Of a DNA stretch of 64,000 bases, positions 33,837 to 41,806 are shown one piece after another; position 1 is the first letter of the stretch; every line of letters starts with the position of its first letter. This DNA is from Candidatus Woesearchaeota archaeon. Lineage in GTDB: Archaea; Nanobdellota; Nanobdellia; Woesearchaeales; GW2011-AR9. The stretch lies in assembly GCA_016188115.1 (NCBI GenBank), contig JACPIK010000002.1:398125-462124 (forward strand), in the 5' to 3' direction. The notes beneath the pieces are model-generated. The model did not search any database. It worked only from the letters and a program-made list of their open reading frames with translations, and was not told the origin of the DNA. Made by a program: the position numbers and the translations under genes.

Positions 33837-35294
33837 TTAGTGCATCGGTGGAGCTTCTGCATGTGAATTTTTCTCAATGCGTAAAAACAATGCAGAGAGC
33901 AGGCTGCCCAACAATGCGAAAATACCACCAAGCAAGAATGCAAGGTGATACCCGCCTAGTAAAGAACTAGTCGAATCTAATCCTGATGCCACAAGAGATT
34001 GAGTACGAATCACAGCAACACTTGCAAGTGCAGCAAGACCCAATGCGCCACCCATCATAAACGAGGTGTTGACAAGACCAGATGCAAGACCTGACTCGTG
34101 AGCTGGCACATCACTCATTGCGGCAAGTAACATGGGGTTAAATGCCATCCCTGCGCCAATACCTAATAGAATCATGCAAGGCACAACATCAATAAGTACT
34201 TGACCATCAACTGGAGCTCGAGCAAGTAACAGCAATCCTAATGCAGCAATAAAAAGACCGATAGAGAGACATTTCTTAATACCAAATTTCATTACAATTT
34301 TTGCAGAAAGACCAACTGAAAAAATTGCCATGATAATGTTTGCTGGCAAGAACGCAAGTCCAACCTGTAGAGGTGTAAAATGAAGAATAGATTGCAAATA
34401 AAGTGCGCACATAAAAAACCAGGCAAACATTGCAGCAGCCCATAACACACCAACAATATTTGACGTTGCAACATTACGCATTTTAACTAAACTTAGCGGC
34501 ATCAACGGAGATTTAACCCGAGACTCAACAAAAATAAAGACAACAAAAAGAACAACAGCAAGTGCAAGCATCCCTAATGTACGCACTGTTGCCCACCCTG
34601 CCTGATTCCCATTGACAATCGCATACACTGCTAACATTAAAGCAGAAGTTATTGTAATCGCACCTACAACGTCAAGATGCTCATGCGTTGCATCACGATG
34701 AATATGGGGAAGAAGCTTAAGACCAAGCAAAACTACAGCAATTCCAATAGGAAGATTCACCAGAAAAACCCAGTGCCAATTTAACGCACCAGTAAGAACG
34801 CCGCCAAGTAACACACCAAGTGAACCACCACCTGCTGCAACAAAACCAAAAATTCCCATCGCTTTTGCGCGCTGTGCAGGATGAGTAAAAAGAGTCATAA
34901 TTAATGAGAGTGAGACAGCTGAGACAATAGCACCAGCAATACCTTGCGCTGCGCGTGCAGCAATAAGAAAGCCTTGCGTTTGAGCACTGCCACAAGCAAG
35001 CGACGCTAACGTAAACAAAGCAATTCCTATCAAGAACAAACGACGATGACCAAAGATATCACCTAACTTACCACCCAAAAGCAGAAAGCCACCAAAAGTT
35101 AACATATAGGCATTCACAACCCACGAAAGAGACTCAGAAGTAAATCCCAAACTCGTTTGAATAGAAGGAAGAGCCACATTCACAATAGTTGTGTCCAAAA
35201 CTATCATCAAAGTACCTAAACATAAAACGATTAAAATCCACCAATGTTTAGAATCAATAGTAGGAGCAGTATTAGTGTTAGTAGTGTGAGACAT
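33837..35294 (-). CDS. DHA2-family (14-helix) multidrug efflux MFS transporter
   Basis: About 485 residues with 14 predicted membrane helices. Motif C-like IVLDTTIVNVALPSIQ in TM1, motif A-like GGKLGDIFGHRRLFLIG between TM2 and TM3, and RAAQGIAGAIVSAVSLSLI in TM4-5 are characteristic of the EmrB/QacA drug:H+ antiporters. I start at the ATG at 35294 (MSHTTNTN). A TATA-like element lies about 20-30 bases upstream. The family is more common in bacteria; this copy may have been acquired by transfer. Confidence 0.9.
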   Translation of the reverse strand: MSHTTNTNTAPTIDSKHWWILIVLCLGTLMIVLDTTIVNVALPSIQTSLGFTSESLSWVVNAYMLTFGGFLLLGGKLGDIFGHRRLFLIGIALFTLASLACGSAQTQGFLIAARAAQGIAGAIVSAVSLSLIMTLFTHPAQRAKAMGIFGFVAAGGGSLGVLLGGVLTGALNWHWVFLVNLPIGIAVVLLGLKLLPHIHRDATHEHLDVVGAITITSALMLAVYAIVNGNQAGWATVRTLGMLALAVVLFVVFIFVESRVKSPLMPLSLVKMRNVATSNIVGVLWAAAMFAWFFMCALYLQSILHFTPLQVGLAFLPANIIMAIFSVGLSAKIVMKFGIKKCLSIGLFIAALGLLLLARAPVDGQVLIDVVPCMILLGIGAGMAFNPMLLAAMSDVPAHESGLASGLVNTSFMMGGALGLAALASVAVIRTQSLVASGLDSTSSLLGGYHLAFLLGGIFALLGSLLSALFLRIEKNSHAEAPPMH

Positions 35295-35419
35295 GAGATT
35301 CAAAGTTAGTAACCCATTTATATACTTTTTCAACAAAGTTAAACCTAAGTTTAGACTGTTTTTTGGTAACATTTATATACGCACTCTGCTTCTTTTTAGA
35401 CTAAAAAGCGGTGATAGCA

Positions 35420-35965
35420 ATGGGTAATGATGAATACGAAGTAATACCACATCAGATTCTTGAAGATCTAAAATTCGAAGTTGAAGCACTCAAAAAAAAG
35501 TTAGCGCAACCGGATTCTAAAATCAACGAGTTAATTCTCGAAATAGAAAGTCTCAAAGACTCCATTCGCGATCTTCATACCATTTTTACCAAAACACTTG
35601 ATGAAGTCAAAGAAGAAGGAGATATTGGAAAAATAGTTCCTGCAATCAAAGAACAACTCGACGCAGTTGCATCACAAAATGAAACGATTGCAAAAGGTAT
35701 GATTGCCATCTCAGATAAAGTAGATGAATTTATCTCAAAAAGTAGTTCCCCACAACCATCCTCATCACCAACGACAGGACCCATCGATATGCCTTTTTCA
35801 GGAGTAGGATCTTTTGGTTCTATGCCCATGAGTCGTGGACCATCGAGAATGGCGCCCCCCATGCAAATGGATAACGGATTTGCAAGCAGCCCTAGTGATC
35901 TTCCACCTCCACCCCCTCGTCCAGGCGCAGGAGCACGACGCGGATTTGGAGGAGCATTTGGATAA
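35420..35965 (+). CDS. Coiled-coil protein with Pro-rich disordered tail
   Basis: Residues about 10-110 form a predicted coiled coil (LEDLKFEVEALKKKLAQ, LILEIESLKDSIRDLHTIF). The last 75 residues are Ser/Pro/Gly/Met-rich and end in GAGARRGFGGAFG, a disordered tail containing PPPPPRPG. I choose the ATG at 35420 over the upstream GTG at 35411. A TATA-like TTATATACG lies about 45 bases upstream. It precedes another coiled-coil gene by nine bases. The function may be structural or membrane-surface; none is recognised. Confidence 0.6.
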   Translation: MGNDEYEVIPHQILEDLKFEVEALKKKLAQPDSKINELILEIESLKDSIRDLHTIFTKTLDEVKEEGDIGKIVPAIKEQLDAVASQNETIAKGMIAISDKVDEFISKSSSPQPSSSPTTGPIDMPFSGVGSFGSMPMSRGPSRMAPPMQMDNGFASSPSDLPPPPPRPGAGARRGFGGAFG

Positions 35966-35974
35966 ACGATTGAG

Positions 35975-36778
35975 ATGGTACACCTCAAAAGCCAACATCT
36001 TCTGTTTCGTCTAGCCAGTTCGTTCTATCTGGAAAGAGAATCATTCTCTAAACAAGAAATACTTGCAAAAATAAACGAAATAAAATATCTCTCAGAACAA
36101 AAGAAAGTTCCTCGTTTTCAACTCCAAAAAGAGATTCACCATCTCCAGCATAAACTCAACGTCGTGTTCGAATTAGAACATAAACTTGCTGCGCAACGTC
36201 GCCATGAATCAATGAGAATTAATGCTCTCAAAAAAGAGATAGCGTCACTACGTCAGCGACTTGCTCTTGCCCAAGATCCTGAGTTTTGTTCTAAAGTAGA
36301 AAAAGTTGCCCATACCATTGGCACACTCATGGCACAACGTGAAACCAAAGCTATGGTGGATGTTGCCTCACAAGATGCTTCACGAGAACAAAAGATTGCA
36401 GCATTAGAAGAAAAATTAGCTAAACTAGAAACACTTGTAGAAATACAACGTCGACTTGATCCAGCTAAAGCAGCACTACTTGATCAACGAATCCATGACA
36501 TTAAAGAAAGATTAGGACATTCTCTTCCCACTTCATCGCCCTCACAAAATCCAGTTCCTATTGATAGAAATCAGGAAGAAGAAAAAGAGACAGTGCCAAA
36601 TGTGATTAGCAGTGTAACAGTAGAAAATAGCAGCACACAAACAGAAGATACCGCAAACAAGCCACGCCATGTAATCCTTTTCAAAATGCCACCGCAACAA
36701 CAGCAGAAATTTGACAGTGCTGATATTGATTCTGAAAAGGAATTACCGTTGCCTCCACCCCCTAAGAGAAGGAATTGA
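35975..36778 (+). CDS. Coiled-coil protein, 267 residues
   Basis: The N-terminal two-thirds is almost entirely coiled coil (KQEILAKINEIKYLSEQKK, IASLRQRLALAQDPEF, KIAALEEKLAKLETLVE). The C-terminal third is Ser/Asn/Gln-rich and ends KELPLPPPPKRRN. It is only nine bases after the previous coiled-coil gene, so the pair is an operon and may encode interacting partners. A stable hairpin follows the stop. No family recognised. Confidence 0.6.
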   Translation: MVHLKSQHLLFRLASSFYLERESFSKQEILAKINEIKYLSEQKKVPRFQLQKEIHHLQHKLNVVFELEHKLAAQRRHESMRINALKKEIASLRQRLALAQDPEFCSKVEKVAHTIGTLMAQRETKAMVDVASQDASREQKIAALEEKLAKLETLVEIQRRLDPAKAALLDQRIHDIKERLGHSLPTSSPSQNPVPIDRNQEEEKETVPNVISSVTVENSSTQTEDTANKPRHVILFKMPPQQQQKFDSADIDSEKELPLPPPPKRRN

Positions 36779-36779
36779 A

Positions 36780-36820
36780 GAGAACTGCGTACATTAAAAA
36801 ATGAATTATGCACAGTTCTC
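36780..36820 (+). terminator. Hairpin after the coiled-coil operon
   Basis: GAGAACTG pairs with CAGTTCTC, and the pairing continues loosely inward (TACATT with AATtATG) around an A-rich loop. It begins two bases after the stop codon. Archaeal termination does not strictly need hairpins, so this may instead stabilise the 3' end. The following bases up to 37073 are AT-rich and I see nothing else in them beyond a probable TATA (TTTATAAAC) of the next gene. Confidence 0.5.
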
Positions 36821-37073
36821 ATTAAAAAAATTCAATGCAAAATAACAAGACCCAAAAGTAAAATTAACATTTATTCTAACTTTTTAAGAAGCCCAATCTT
36901 TCCTACCTACTCCCCCATCAGTAAACTAAATAAAAAAAACTTAGTTTTAATTTAAGATAGGCAAAATGGAAATAAAACTTCAGGAAATAAGTGTTAGTTG
37001 CAATAGCATAAGGGAACAATAAAATAAAAATTTATAAACTTAATAGATACAATCAAATAAAAGAGAAAGAACC

Positions 37074-37442
37074 ATGGATATTACCATTTTTTTAGCAAGA
37101 TTCTGGGGTAGTTTATTTATTATTCTGGGTCTATCTTCAATTGGAGCAAAATTTTTGAGTAGAGTTATTCAATATACAGAGAACAAAGCAATAACTATAT
37201 CCACAGGATACATCACCTTTCTATTAGGTTTAGCTACTGTTGTTGCACATAATTTATGGGTTACCGATTGGAGAATAGCCGTTACTTTACTTGGATGGAC
37301 TACTTTATTCAAGGGAATTAAAAAAATTGTATTTCCAGAACATGTCAATAAAATTGCCCAAAAATTTAAGAAACATTCAGAGGTATGGGGATTTGTAATC
37401 TTCTGCATCGGAGCATGGTTTTTCTGGATGAGTTTTAATTAA
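37074..37442 (+). CDS. Membrane protein, 122 residues
   Basis: Four hydrophobic segments (about residues 5-22, 40-56, 65-82 and 103-120). Short loops carry KFLSRVIQYTENK and KKIVFPEHVNKIAQKFKKHSE. The pattern resembles the small four-helix membrane proteins often annotated as DUF in DPANN genomes; no specific family recognised. The TATA-like TTTATAAAC about 45 bases upstream supports expression. The next 200 bases hold no gene. Confidence 0.6.
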   Translation: MDITIFLARFWGSLFIILGLSSIGAKFLSRVIQYTENKAITISTGYITFLLGLATVVAHNLWVTDWRIAVTLLGWTTLFKGIKKIVFPEHVNKIAQKFKKHSEVWGFVIFCIGAWFFWMSFN

Positions 37443-37630
37443 TGAACGTCCCTCACCCAACTTTCTCCGTTTCGCTCCGAACCAAGTTACATTTTCGCTT
37501 CAATAAGAGCATATAACCATGCTTATGCGGAAACCTTGTTGTGCTTCAGTTTTACAAATTACTCGCCAGAAAGTCAGAATTTTACGAGTTAGTTAAAAAT
37601 TTCTTCACTCTGAAAAATAATCTTTATTAA

Positions 37631-37650
37631 ATCCTGATATTTATCAGGAT
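37631..37650. terminator. Perfect palindrome near histone gene 3' end
   Basis: ATCCTGATATTTATCAGGAT folds into an eight-pair hairpin and lies three bases after the stop of the minus-strand histone gene, so it may mark its 3' end. The rest of 37443-37630 has a weak AACTT...AAGTT hairpin and a GCATA...TATGC-like palindrome but no ORF or RNA gene I can identify. Confidence 0.5.
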
Positions 37651-37653
37651 CAC

Positions 37654-37836
37654 CTACAAATCTCGTCCCATCACTGTCCTACGTCCATTTTCCTTAGCAC
37701 GTTTAACCGCCGTAAGAATCATTTCATGAACTTTCTCATCAAGTATATCCATGAAATCCGCAGACATATTCTCCATTTTATACTCCGAGTCTTTCAGAAT
37801 ATCCTTGACTTGGGTTCGTACGACAAGAGTAGGCAT
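37654..37836 (-). CDS. Short histone-fold protein
   Basis: The ATG at 37836 gives 60 residues: MPTLVVRTQVKDI, then a long helix with MSADFMDILDEKVHEMILTA and the C-terminal RAKENGRRTVMGRDL. The R-R-T-V-x-x-R-D-L ending matches the last loop and helix of archaeal and bacterial histone folds, where RT and RD contact DNA. It is slightly shorter than HMfB-type histones (about 66-70), and the first helix is short. It would dimerise and bend or wrap DNA. Confidence 0.75.
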   Translation of the reverse strand: MPTLVVRTQVKDILKDSEYKMENMSADFMDILDEKVHEMILTAVKRAKENGRRTVMGRDL

Positions 37837-37918
37837 AAATGAATAATAATCTTTGAATCTTTTAAAACTATCCCCTGAAATAGAAATAATTAAAAAAAAC
37901 AACCAACATCAATCCAAC

Positions 37919-38323
37919 ATGGACACCTGCATCTTTTGTAAAATCATCAAAAAAGAAATTCCTTGCCACGAAATTCAAGAAACTCCCTTTTCATTATCAT
38001 TTCTTGATATTCATCCCCATGCTCAAGGTCACACCGTCGTTATTCCAAAAAGTCATGCAAAAATTCTTTTTGAGTTAGATGATAAAACAACTCATGAACT
38101 CCTCACTGATGTTAAAAAAACGATGAAATTAATCCAAGATAAACTTCATCCAGATGGATTTAATGTAGGCTGGAACGATGGACCAACAGCAGGTCAAACA
38201 GTAGGACATTTGCATATCCATATCATGCCACGATACACAGGAGATAATGGTGGCAGCATGCATTCTATTATCAAAAATGCAGGAAAATTAAGTGTCGAAG
38301 AAATAGCAAAGAAATTTCAATAA
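37919..38323 (+). CDS. HIT-family nucleotide hydrolase
   Basis: A histidine-triad phosphoramidase or Ap4A-type hydrolase, 134 residues. It begins with CIFCKIIKKEIPCHE and ends with the triad GHLHIHIMPRY (H-x-H-x-H, where the middle His is the nucleophile). The start is the ATG at 37919, which gives the usual N-terminus; the longer frame overlaps the histone promoter. Two Cys near the N-terminus (CxxC) are typical of the family and may bind zinc. It ends seven bases into the convergent ATP-grasp gene. Confidence 0.9.
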   Translation: MDTCIFCKIIKKEIPCHEIQETPFSLSFLDIHPHAQGHTVVIPKSHAKILFELDDKTTHELLTDVKKTMKLIQDKLHPDGFNVGWNDGPTAGQTVGHLHIHIMPRYTGDNGGSMHSIIKNAGKLSVEEIAKKFQ

Positions 38324-39300
38324 GCCATCTTTGTATTTCGACGTTCTCGGACTAAACGAGGAACATGAACCTGTGCATACGCAACTATTTTTGGTGCTAC
38401 ATCTTCCACAAAATCTTTGAAATCTTGTTCTTCGTAAGAGGTAAACGGAACTGACTTTTGTGTCCGACAATAATTCACCACTGCATCTTGCGTTGGAACC
38501 GGTGTGACCGGATTTGATGATAATCCCCAATACCCACCAATGTATTTACCAAACCAAATAACTCGAGCACGGGCATAATGAGATTGACCCGTAGACGGAT
38601 CAAGAACAGGCTCAGACTCAACAAAGCCTTGAACGATATGTGATGAACGGGAAAGAAATGTTGAAAGTCTTTCAAGTGACCCTTGAGAAGAAACGATCTC
38701 CACTCCCTCTCCTTGTGCCCCATGGCGTGGTTTAAGTACAAGAGTTGCAAACTCATCACGCAGAGCAGCAAGATCACGTCGACGATAAATTGTCTTTGGA
38801 ATCACAACCCCCCCCACTTCAGCAAGAACTTGTGAAAGAAGAAGTTTATCTCCGGTCATTTTCTCTACGTAGGGATGATTTATCATCGGTACGCCAACAT
38901 CTCGTGAAAAGAATGATCCGAATCCCAACAAACATCCATAATCACGTAAATTAATACCCCAATCGCTCTCAAAATCTTGGGGACTTTTATGGAATTCATC
39001 ATCTAGTACAATGTTATCTATCTCAAGACCCAAATTACGCGCAGTCTTTTCAAACATAACGGGTCGAATAGGACCAGAAACTGCTTGAAGTATATCCAAG
39101 TTTGCAAGCACACGAGAATTAGGGAAATAATCCGCCAACACCATCAACATTTCCCCTGACATTATTGTTCGTTGACCAGGATCAGGAATACCACTATAGC
39201 CTGACATTTGACCATTGATCTCAAGTATGACCTTCCTGCCAGTGCTTCTTTCTTTCACGATATCAAACCCTAACATCTGGGGATAAATAGTCGTCTCCAT
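38317..39300 (-). CDS. ATP-grasp-like protein
   Basis: 327 residues. The central part has an ATP-grasp nucleotide-binding stretch (TGDKLLLSQVLAEVGGVVIP, then TLVLKPRHGAQGEGVEIV, where the glycine-rich loop follows the KP strand). The N-terminus GFDIVKERSTGRKVILEING contains the Glu-x-Asn metal-binding block that in most ATP-grasp enzymes comes at the end, so the order looks circularly permuted. Ligand and product are unknown. It is convergent with the HIT gene (seven-base overlap). Confidence 0.6.
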   Translation of the reverse strand: METTIYPQMLGFDIVKERSTGRKVILEINGQMSGYSGIPDPGQRTIMSGEMLMVLADYFPNSRVLANLDILQAVSGPIRPVMFEKTARNLGLEIDNIVLDDEFHKSPQDFESDWGINLRDYGCLLGFGSFFSRDVGVPMINHPYVEKMTGDKLLLSQVLAEVGGVVIPKTIYRRRDLAALRDEFATLVLKPRHGAQGEGVEIVSSQGSLERLSTFLSRSSHIVQGFVESEPVLDPSTGQSHYARARVIWFGKYIGGYWGLSSNPVTPVPTQDAVVNYCRTQKSVPFTSYEEQDFKDFVEDVAPKIVAYAQVHVPRLVRERRNTKMAY

Positions 39301-39371
39301 TTAGTACTCACAATACCTCTTTTTTAAAAAAGTTTAGAGAAAAAATTAAAAAATTGGATCTAGGATAATCT

Positions 39372-40559
39372 TCATTCTATTTTCTTCCTCACAACTAAAA
39401 ATCCACTCACCACAACCACTAAAATCAATACTAGACCAAAATCACTCCACTCAGGAACGGTGCTTTGATGATTGAACGTCACATTCACATCTGCAAATGC
39501 GCCCCCTACTGCAATCGCGCGAACAGTAGCAACTGCATAACTATGAGAAGCAATAAGAGTATTAAGTACACCTCCAGTAGAATTTGTCGTTGCACTACCT
39601 GGTGAAATAATTCCAGATGTCGTAGTAAAAGAAATCAACTGATTAGCAAGAGTTCCATTGTTGATGTCCGTTGCATTCACATAAATTTCTGTTCTATTCC
39701 ATCCATTAGCTGTGAGATTTGAAAATTGAGAAAAAATATTTAGTCGAAATGGAGCCATGAGATACGAGGTGGTGTTAAGATTTATACCACTTGAAATTTG
39801 ATCATTATAAAAATAAAATGCAGTGATATCATGATTGTTCCAAGATCCACCTGTAGCCGCAGTAAAGCCAATGTACACTTCAGCGGGAAAAACAGTTTCA
39901 AGATCAATAGTATAATTTAAATGAGATAAGGCCGGCCGAGTATTATTATATTGATTAAGACGCACTTCTACAGAATTATTAGTCCCATTATAATCAACCC
40001 ACGCATGATATTCTGCTCCATCATCAAGAGCCCAAGTACTATTAATTGTTGAAACATCACGGCTTGCTAAAGAAGTAACATTACCTTTGTTATTGGGGCT
40101 ACTCCCATCAATACCAATGTGATTTCCATTAATATCATTAGTCGGCGCGGTATTCAAATACGTATCAAACTCGACACCAAACGAACTATTGATACCCTCA
40201 AATCCTAAACCGCCTCCCGATGACCCCGCAGTGTTTGATTGAGGTTGAATAACAAAAACAAGACCATCCGCACCACCACTACCAGAAGCAGTAATCTTAA
40301 ATGAAAAATAGGTTGAGAATGATCGATTGTTTGTAAGATAAATTTTCTGATTCCAAAAGGCGCTTCCAGCTTGATTTCCCGTTGCAGGAGTAAGGCGTAA
40401 AACACTTCCTGACAACGCAGCATTACCATTGATTTGAAATGCTTGGATATTAGTTGAATTAAAGAGAGGAAAGACCGCCGAAATAGTAGTATCAGCAAAA
40501 ACGAAAGGCAAAGATACAAAAATCACTATTAAAACAACGAGCCTTCCTATCATCCTCAT
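39372..40559 (-). CDS. Surface L-type lectin-domain protein with VPEWSD C-terminal sorting signal
   Basis: A signal peptide (IGRLVVLIVIFVSLPFVFA) leads to a legume/bacterial L-type lectin domain: ALSGSVLRLTPATGNQAG, FSTYFSFKITASGSGGADG, GLGFEGINSSFGVEFDTY and HAWVDYNGTNNSVEVRL, all hallmarks of the jelly-roll lectin fold with the D..N metal-binding loop. A short Ig-like region follows. The C-terminus is VPEWSDFG, a single hydrophobic helix and RKKIE, a tripartite sorting signal like those cut by archaeosortases. A second protein here ends the same way. It probably binds glycans on a host or on the cell surface. Confidence 0.8.
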   Translation of the reverse strand: MRMIGRLVVLIVIFVSLPFVFADTTISAVFPLFNSTNIQAFQINGNAALSGSVLRLTPATGNQAGSAFWNQKIYLTNNRSFSTYFSFKITASGSGGADGLVFVIQPQSNTAGSSGGGLGFEGINSSFGVEFDTYLNTAPTNDINGNHIGIDGSSPNNKGNVTSLASRDVSTINSTWALDDGAEYHAWVDYNGTNNSVEVRLNQYNNTRPALSHLNYTIDLETVFPAEVYIGFTAATGGSWNNHDITAFYFYNDQISSGINLNTTSYLMAPFRLNIFSQFSNLTANGWNRTEIYVNATDINNGTLANQLISFTTTSGIISPGSATTNSTGGVLNTLIASHSYAVATVRAIAVGGAFADVNVTFNHQSTVPEWSDFGLVLILVVVVSGFLVVRKKIE

Positions 40560-40656
40560 AGGAGAATAACACCTTTGAACATATATAAATTTTTAGTTCA
40601 AGCGAAAAATGACCAGAAGTGGTCACAAAACACAAAGCAAGTGTTTTTCAGAAACC

Positions 40657-40666
40657 TTTTTATAAC
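40657..40666 (+). promoter_or_regulatory. TATA box of tRNA-Met
   Basis: TTTTTATAACC lies about 22-30 bases before the first base of the tRNA, the normal distance for archaeal tRNA promoters. Confidence 0.6.
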
Positions 40667-40725
40667 CGCCCCTGTCTTTCCCTCTTGGCGACATAGCTTA
40701 ACCTGGTTATAGCGCCACGCTCATA

Positions 40726-40777
40726 TGCTTGAGCTATGAGGCATTATGCCGATGACAAACTCTGATATAACTGGGTT
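40726..40777 (+). other. tRNA-Met intron 1 (position 37/38)
   Basis: 52 nt. The BHB site has central helix CTCA (exon) with TGGG (intron end), bulges TA^T and TT^A, each cut after the second base. The inside folds around GGCATTATGCC. Confidence 0.85.
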
Positions 40778-40793
40778 ACGTGGAGGTTCCGAG

Positions 40794-40813
40794 AGGTCTC
40801 AAAGACCCGGGAA
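40794..40813 (+). other. tRNA-Met intron 2 (position 53/54), 20 nt
   Basis: The BHB is nearly perfect: central helix TCCG (40788-40791) with CGGG (40808-40811), bulges AG^A and AA^T, inner helix GGTCT/AGACC with the three-base loop CAA. Cutting after the second bulge base on each side restores CCGAG-TTCAAAT-CTCGG exactly. Confidence 0.85.
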
Positions 40814-40903
40814 TTCAAATCTCGGTGTCGCCATATTTTTTTCTTCTCAGCCCCCAAAACTTTCATAAAGAGCACTAACTTACACACAGAGAGGAAAACA
40901 ACC

Positions 40904-41545
40904 ATGATAACCATATACGGAATTCAATCCCCTGCTGTCGCACGATTACGCAGTGCACTTCAACACAAGAGTTTACCCTTTGAACATGTGAGTGTCAATC
41001 TACGTCAGCGTTCAGAAGAATTCAAAAACTTAACACCGGCAGAAACCATCCCTGTCATGCAAGATGGAGATACAGTTATTGGTGATAGTTTAGCAGCGAT
41101 TGCATACTTGGATGATAAATATCCTCAAACCTACAAAATGTTAGGAAAAACACCAAAAGACAAAGGCCGTATTCTTACAGCTATTTGGGCAATTGAACGC
41201 ATCAGCAGTCCGCTCGCTCCACTCTACCTTGAAAAAATGGCTGATGGACTACGAGCAGCAGGTGTATCACATCGTGCCATCATCTATGACCAACAACAAA
41301 AAGAGGATGTGAAAAAAGATACACTCTACCGTCTTGAACGACTCTGGAAATTCAAAGGTGAACAGCAATATTTCATCTCACACTTCTCTGCCGCTGACGC
41401 GAGTATGCTTGCATTGCTTAAAACAGTACAGAACTACAGCTATCCTCTCGGACACTGGCAAGAATGGTACAATACACTAATGAAAGAGCATAAAATCGCG
41501 CAAATGTTTGCGCCCGATACCGAGAAAGGTGTGAGAGAGATTTAA
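40904..41545 (+). CDS. Glutathione S-transferase-like protein
   Basis: 213 residues in the GST layout. The N-terminal thioredoxin-like domain starts ITIYGIQSPAVARLRSAL and has NLTPAETIPVMQDGDTVIGDSLAAIAYLDD, the cis-Pro and the E/DS glutathione-contact motif of the family. The C-terminal helical domain contains ISHFSAADASMLALL, the N-capping box region. GSTs are rare in archaea and glutathione is usually absent, so this may be a transferred bacterial gene working with another thiol. It is read from just downstream of tRNA-Met. Confidence 0.8.
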   Translation: MITIYGIQSPAVARLRSALQHKSLPFEHVSVNLRQRSEEFKNLTPAETIPVMQDGDTVIGDSLAAIAYLDDKYPQTYKMLGKTPKDKGRILTAIWAIERISSPLAPLYLEKMADGLRAAGVSHRAIIYDQQQKEDVKKDTLYRLERLWKFKGEQQYFISHFSAADASMLALLKTVQNYSYPLGHWQEWYNTLMKEHKIAQMFAPDTEKGVREI

Positions 41546-41611
41546 TTTTTTAATATTTTTAGTTTGATTTCGACATCTTTATAAAATACCAGCCTCATTT
41601 TCACATTTAAG

Positions 41612-41660
41612 CCACGATGGTATACACAGAAGTACGCTTCTGATCATCATGTGACTTTTG
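41612..41660 (+). ncRNA. Structured leader or small RNA upstream of tRNA-Ser
   Basis: CAGAAGTACGCTTCTG forms a perfect six-pair hairpin with a TACG loop. Outside it, GATG pairs with CATC and CAC with GTG, with unequal internal bulges, giving an extended hairpin. A TATA box (TTTATAAAATA, about 41578-41588) would start transcription close to its 5' side, so it is probably transcribed with tRNA-Ser ten bases downstream. It may be an H/ACA-like guide, a processing signal or only a tRNA leader. Confidence 0.4.
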
Positions 41661-41707
41661 TGCCCTCACGCCAGCATGGCACAACCCGGTACTGCGCAAG
41701 CCTGGAA

Positions 41708-41723
41708 TTTTATAAAACCACAG
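41708..41723 (+). other. tRNA-Ser intron 1 (position 37/38), 16 nt
   Basis: TTTTATAAAACCACAG. It has a relaxed BHB: TGG (703-705) with CCA (718-720), bulges AA^T and CAG^A, inner helix of a few A-T pairs. It is very short for an intron, but the stem CAAGC/GCTTG on both sides requires its removal. Confidence 0.7.
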
Positions 41724-41755
41724 AGCTTGTTCCAGCAATGGTATCCCGGTTCAAA

Positions 41756-41806
41756 CAATCTTTTGAAAAAACTTGACCAAAACCGTTAAGTCAAAAGATA
41801 GGAAAG
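41756..41806 (+). other. tRNA-Ser intron 2 (position 59/60), 51 nt
   Basis: Central helix TTCA with GGAA (one A.G mismatch), bulges AA^C and AG^T. The inner helix ATCTTTTGA with TCAAAAGAT is nine pairs. Splicing gives TTCAAAT between the T-stem strands. Confidence 0.8.

Larger units (their letters stand above)
40687..40833 (+). tRNA. tRNA-Met (CAU) with two introns
   Basis: The acceptor GGCGACA (40687-40693) pairs with TGTCGCC (40826-40832), with discriminator A. The D arm is GCTT/TAGC, the anticodon stem CCACG/CGTGG, the loop CTCATAA after removal of intron 1, the variable loop AGGTT and the T arm CCGAG-TTCAAAT-CTCGG after removal of intron 2. The anticodon CAT with A37 reads Met; an Ile2 tRNA with modified C34 is the alternative. 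It is not an initiator, since the anticodon stem lacks three G-C pairs. The mature tRNA is 75 nt. Intron 1 is at the canonical 37/38 site, intron 2 at 53/54. Confidence 0.9.

Noticed and set aside
37443-37630. Possible small RNA after the 122-residue membrane protein
   Set aside because: Only weak palindromes and no promoter or recognised box elements; not enough to call.
38288-38530. Minus-strand frame over the ATP-grasp C-terminus
   Set aside because: Lies in another frame of the clearly conserved ATP-grasp gene.
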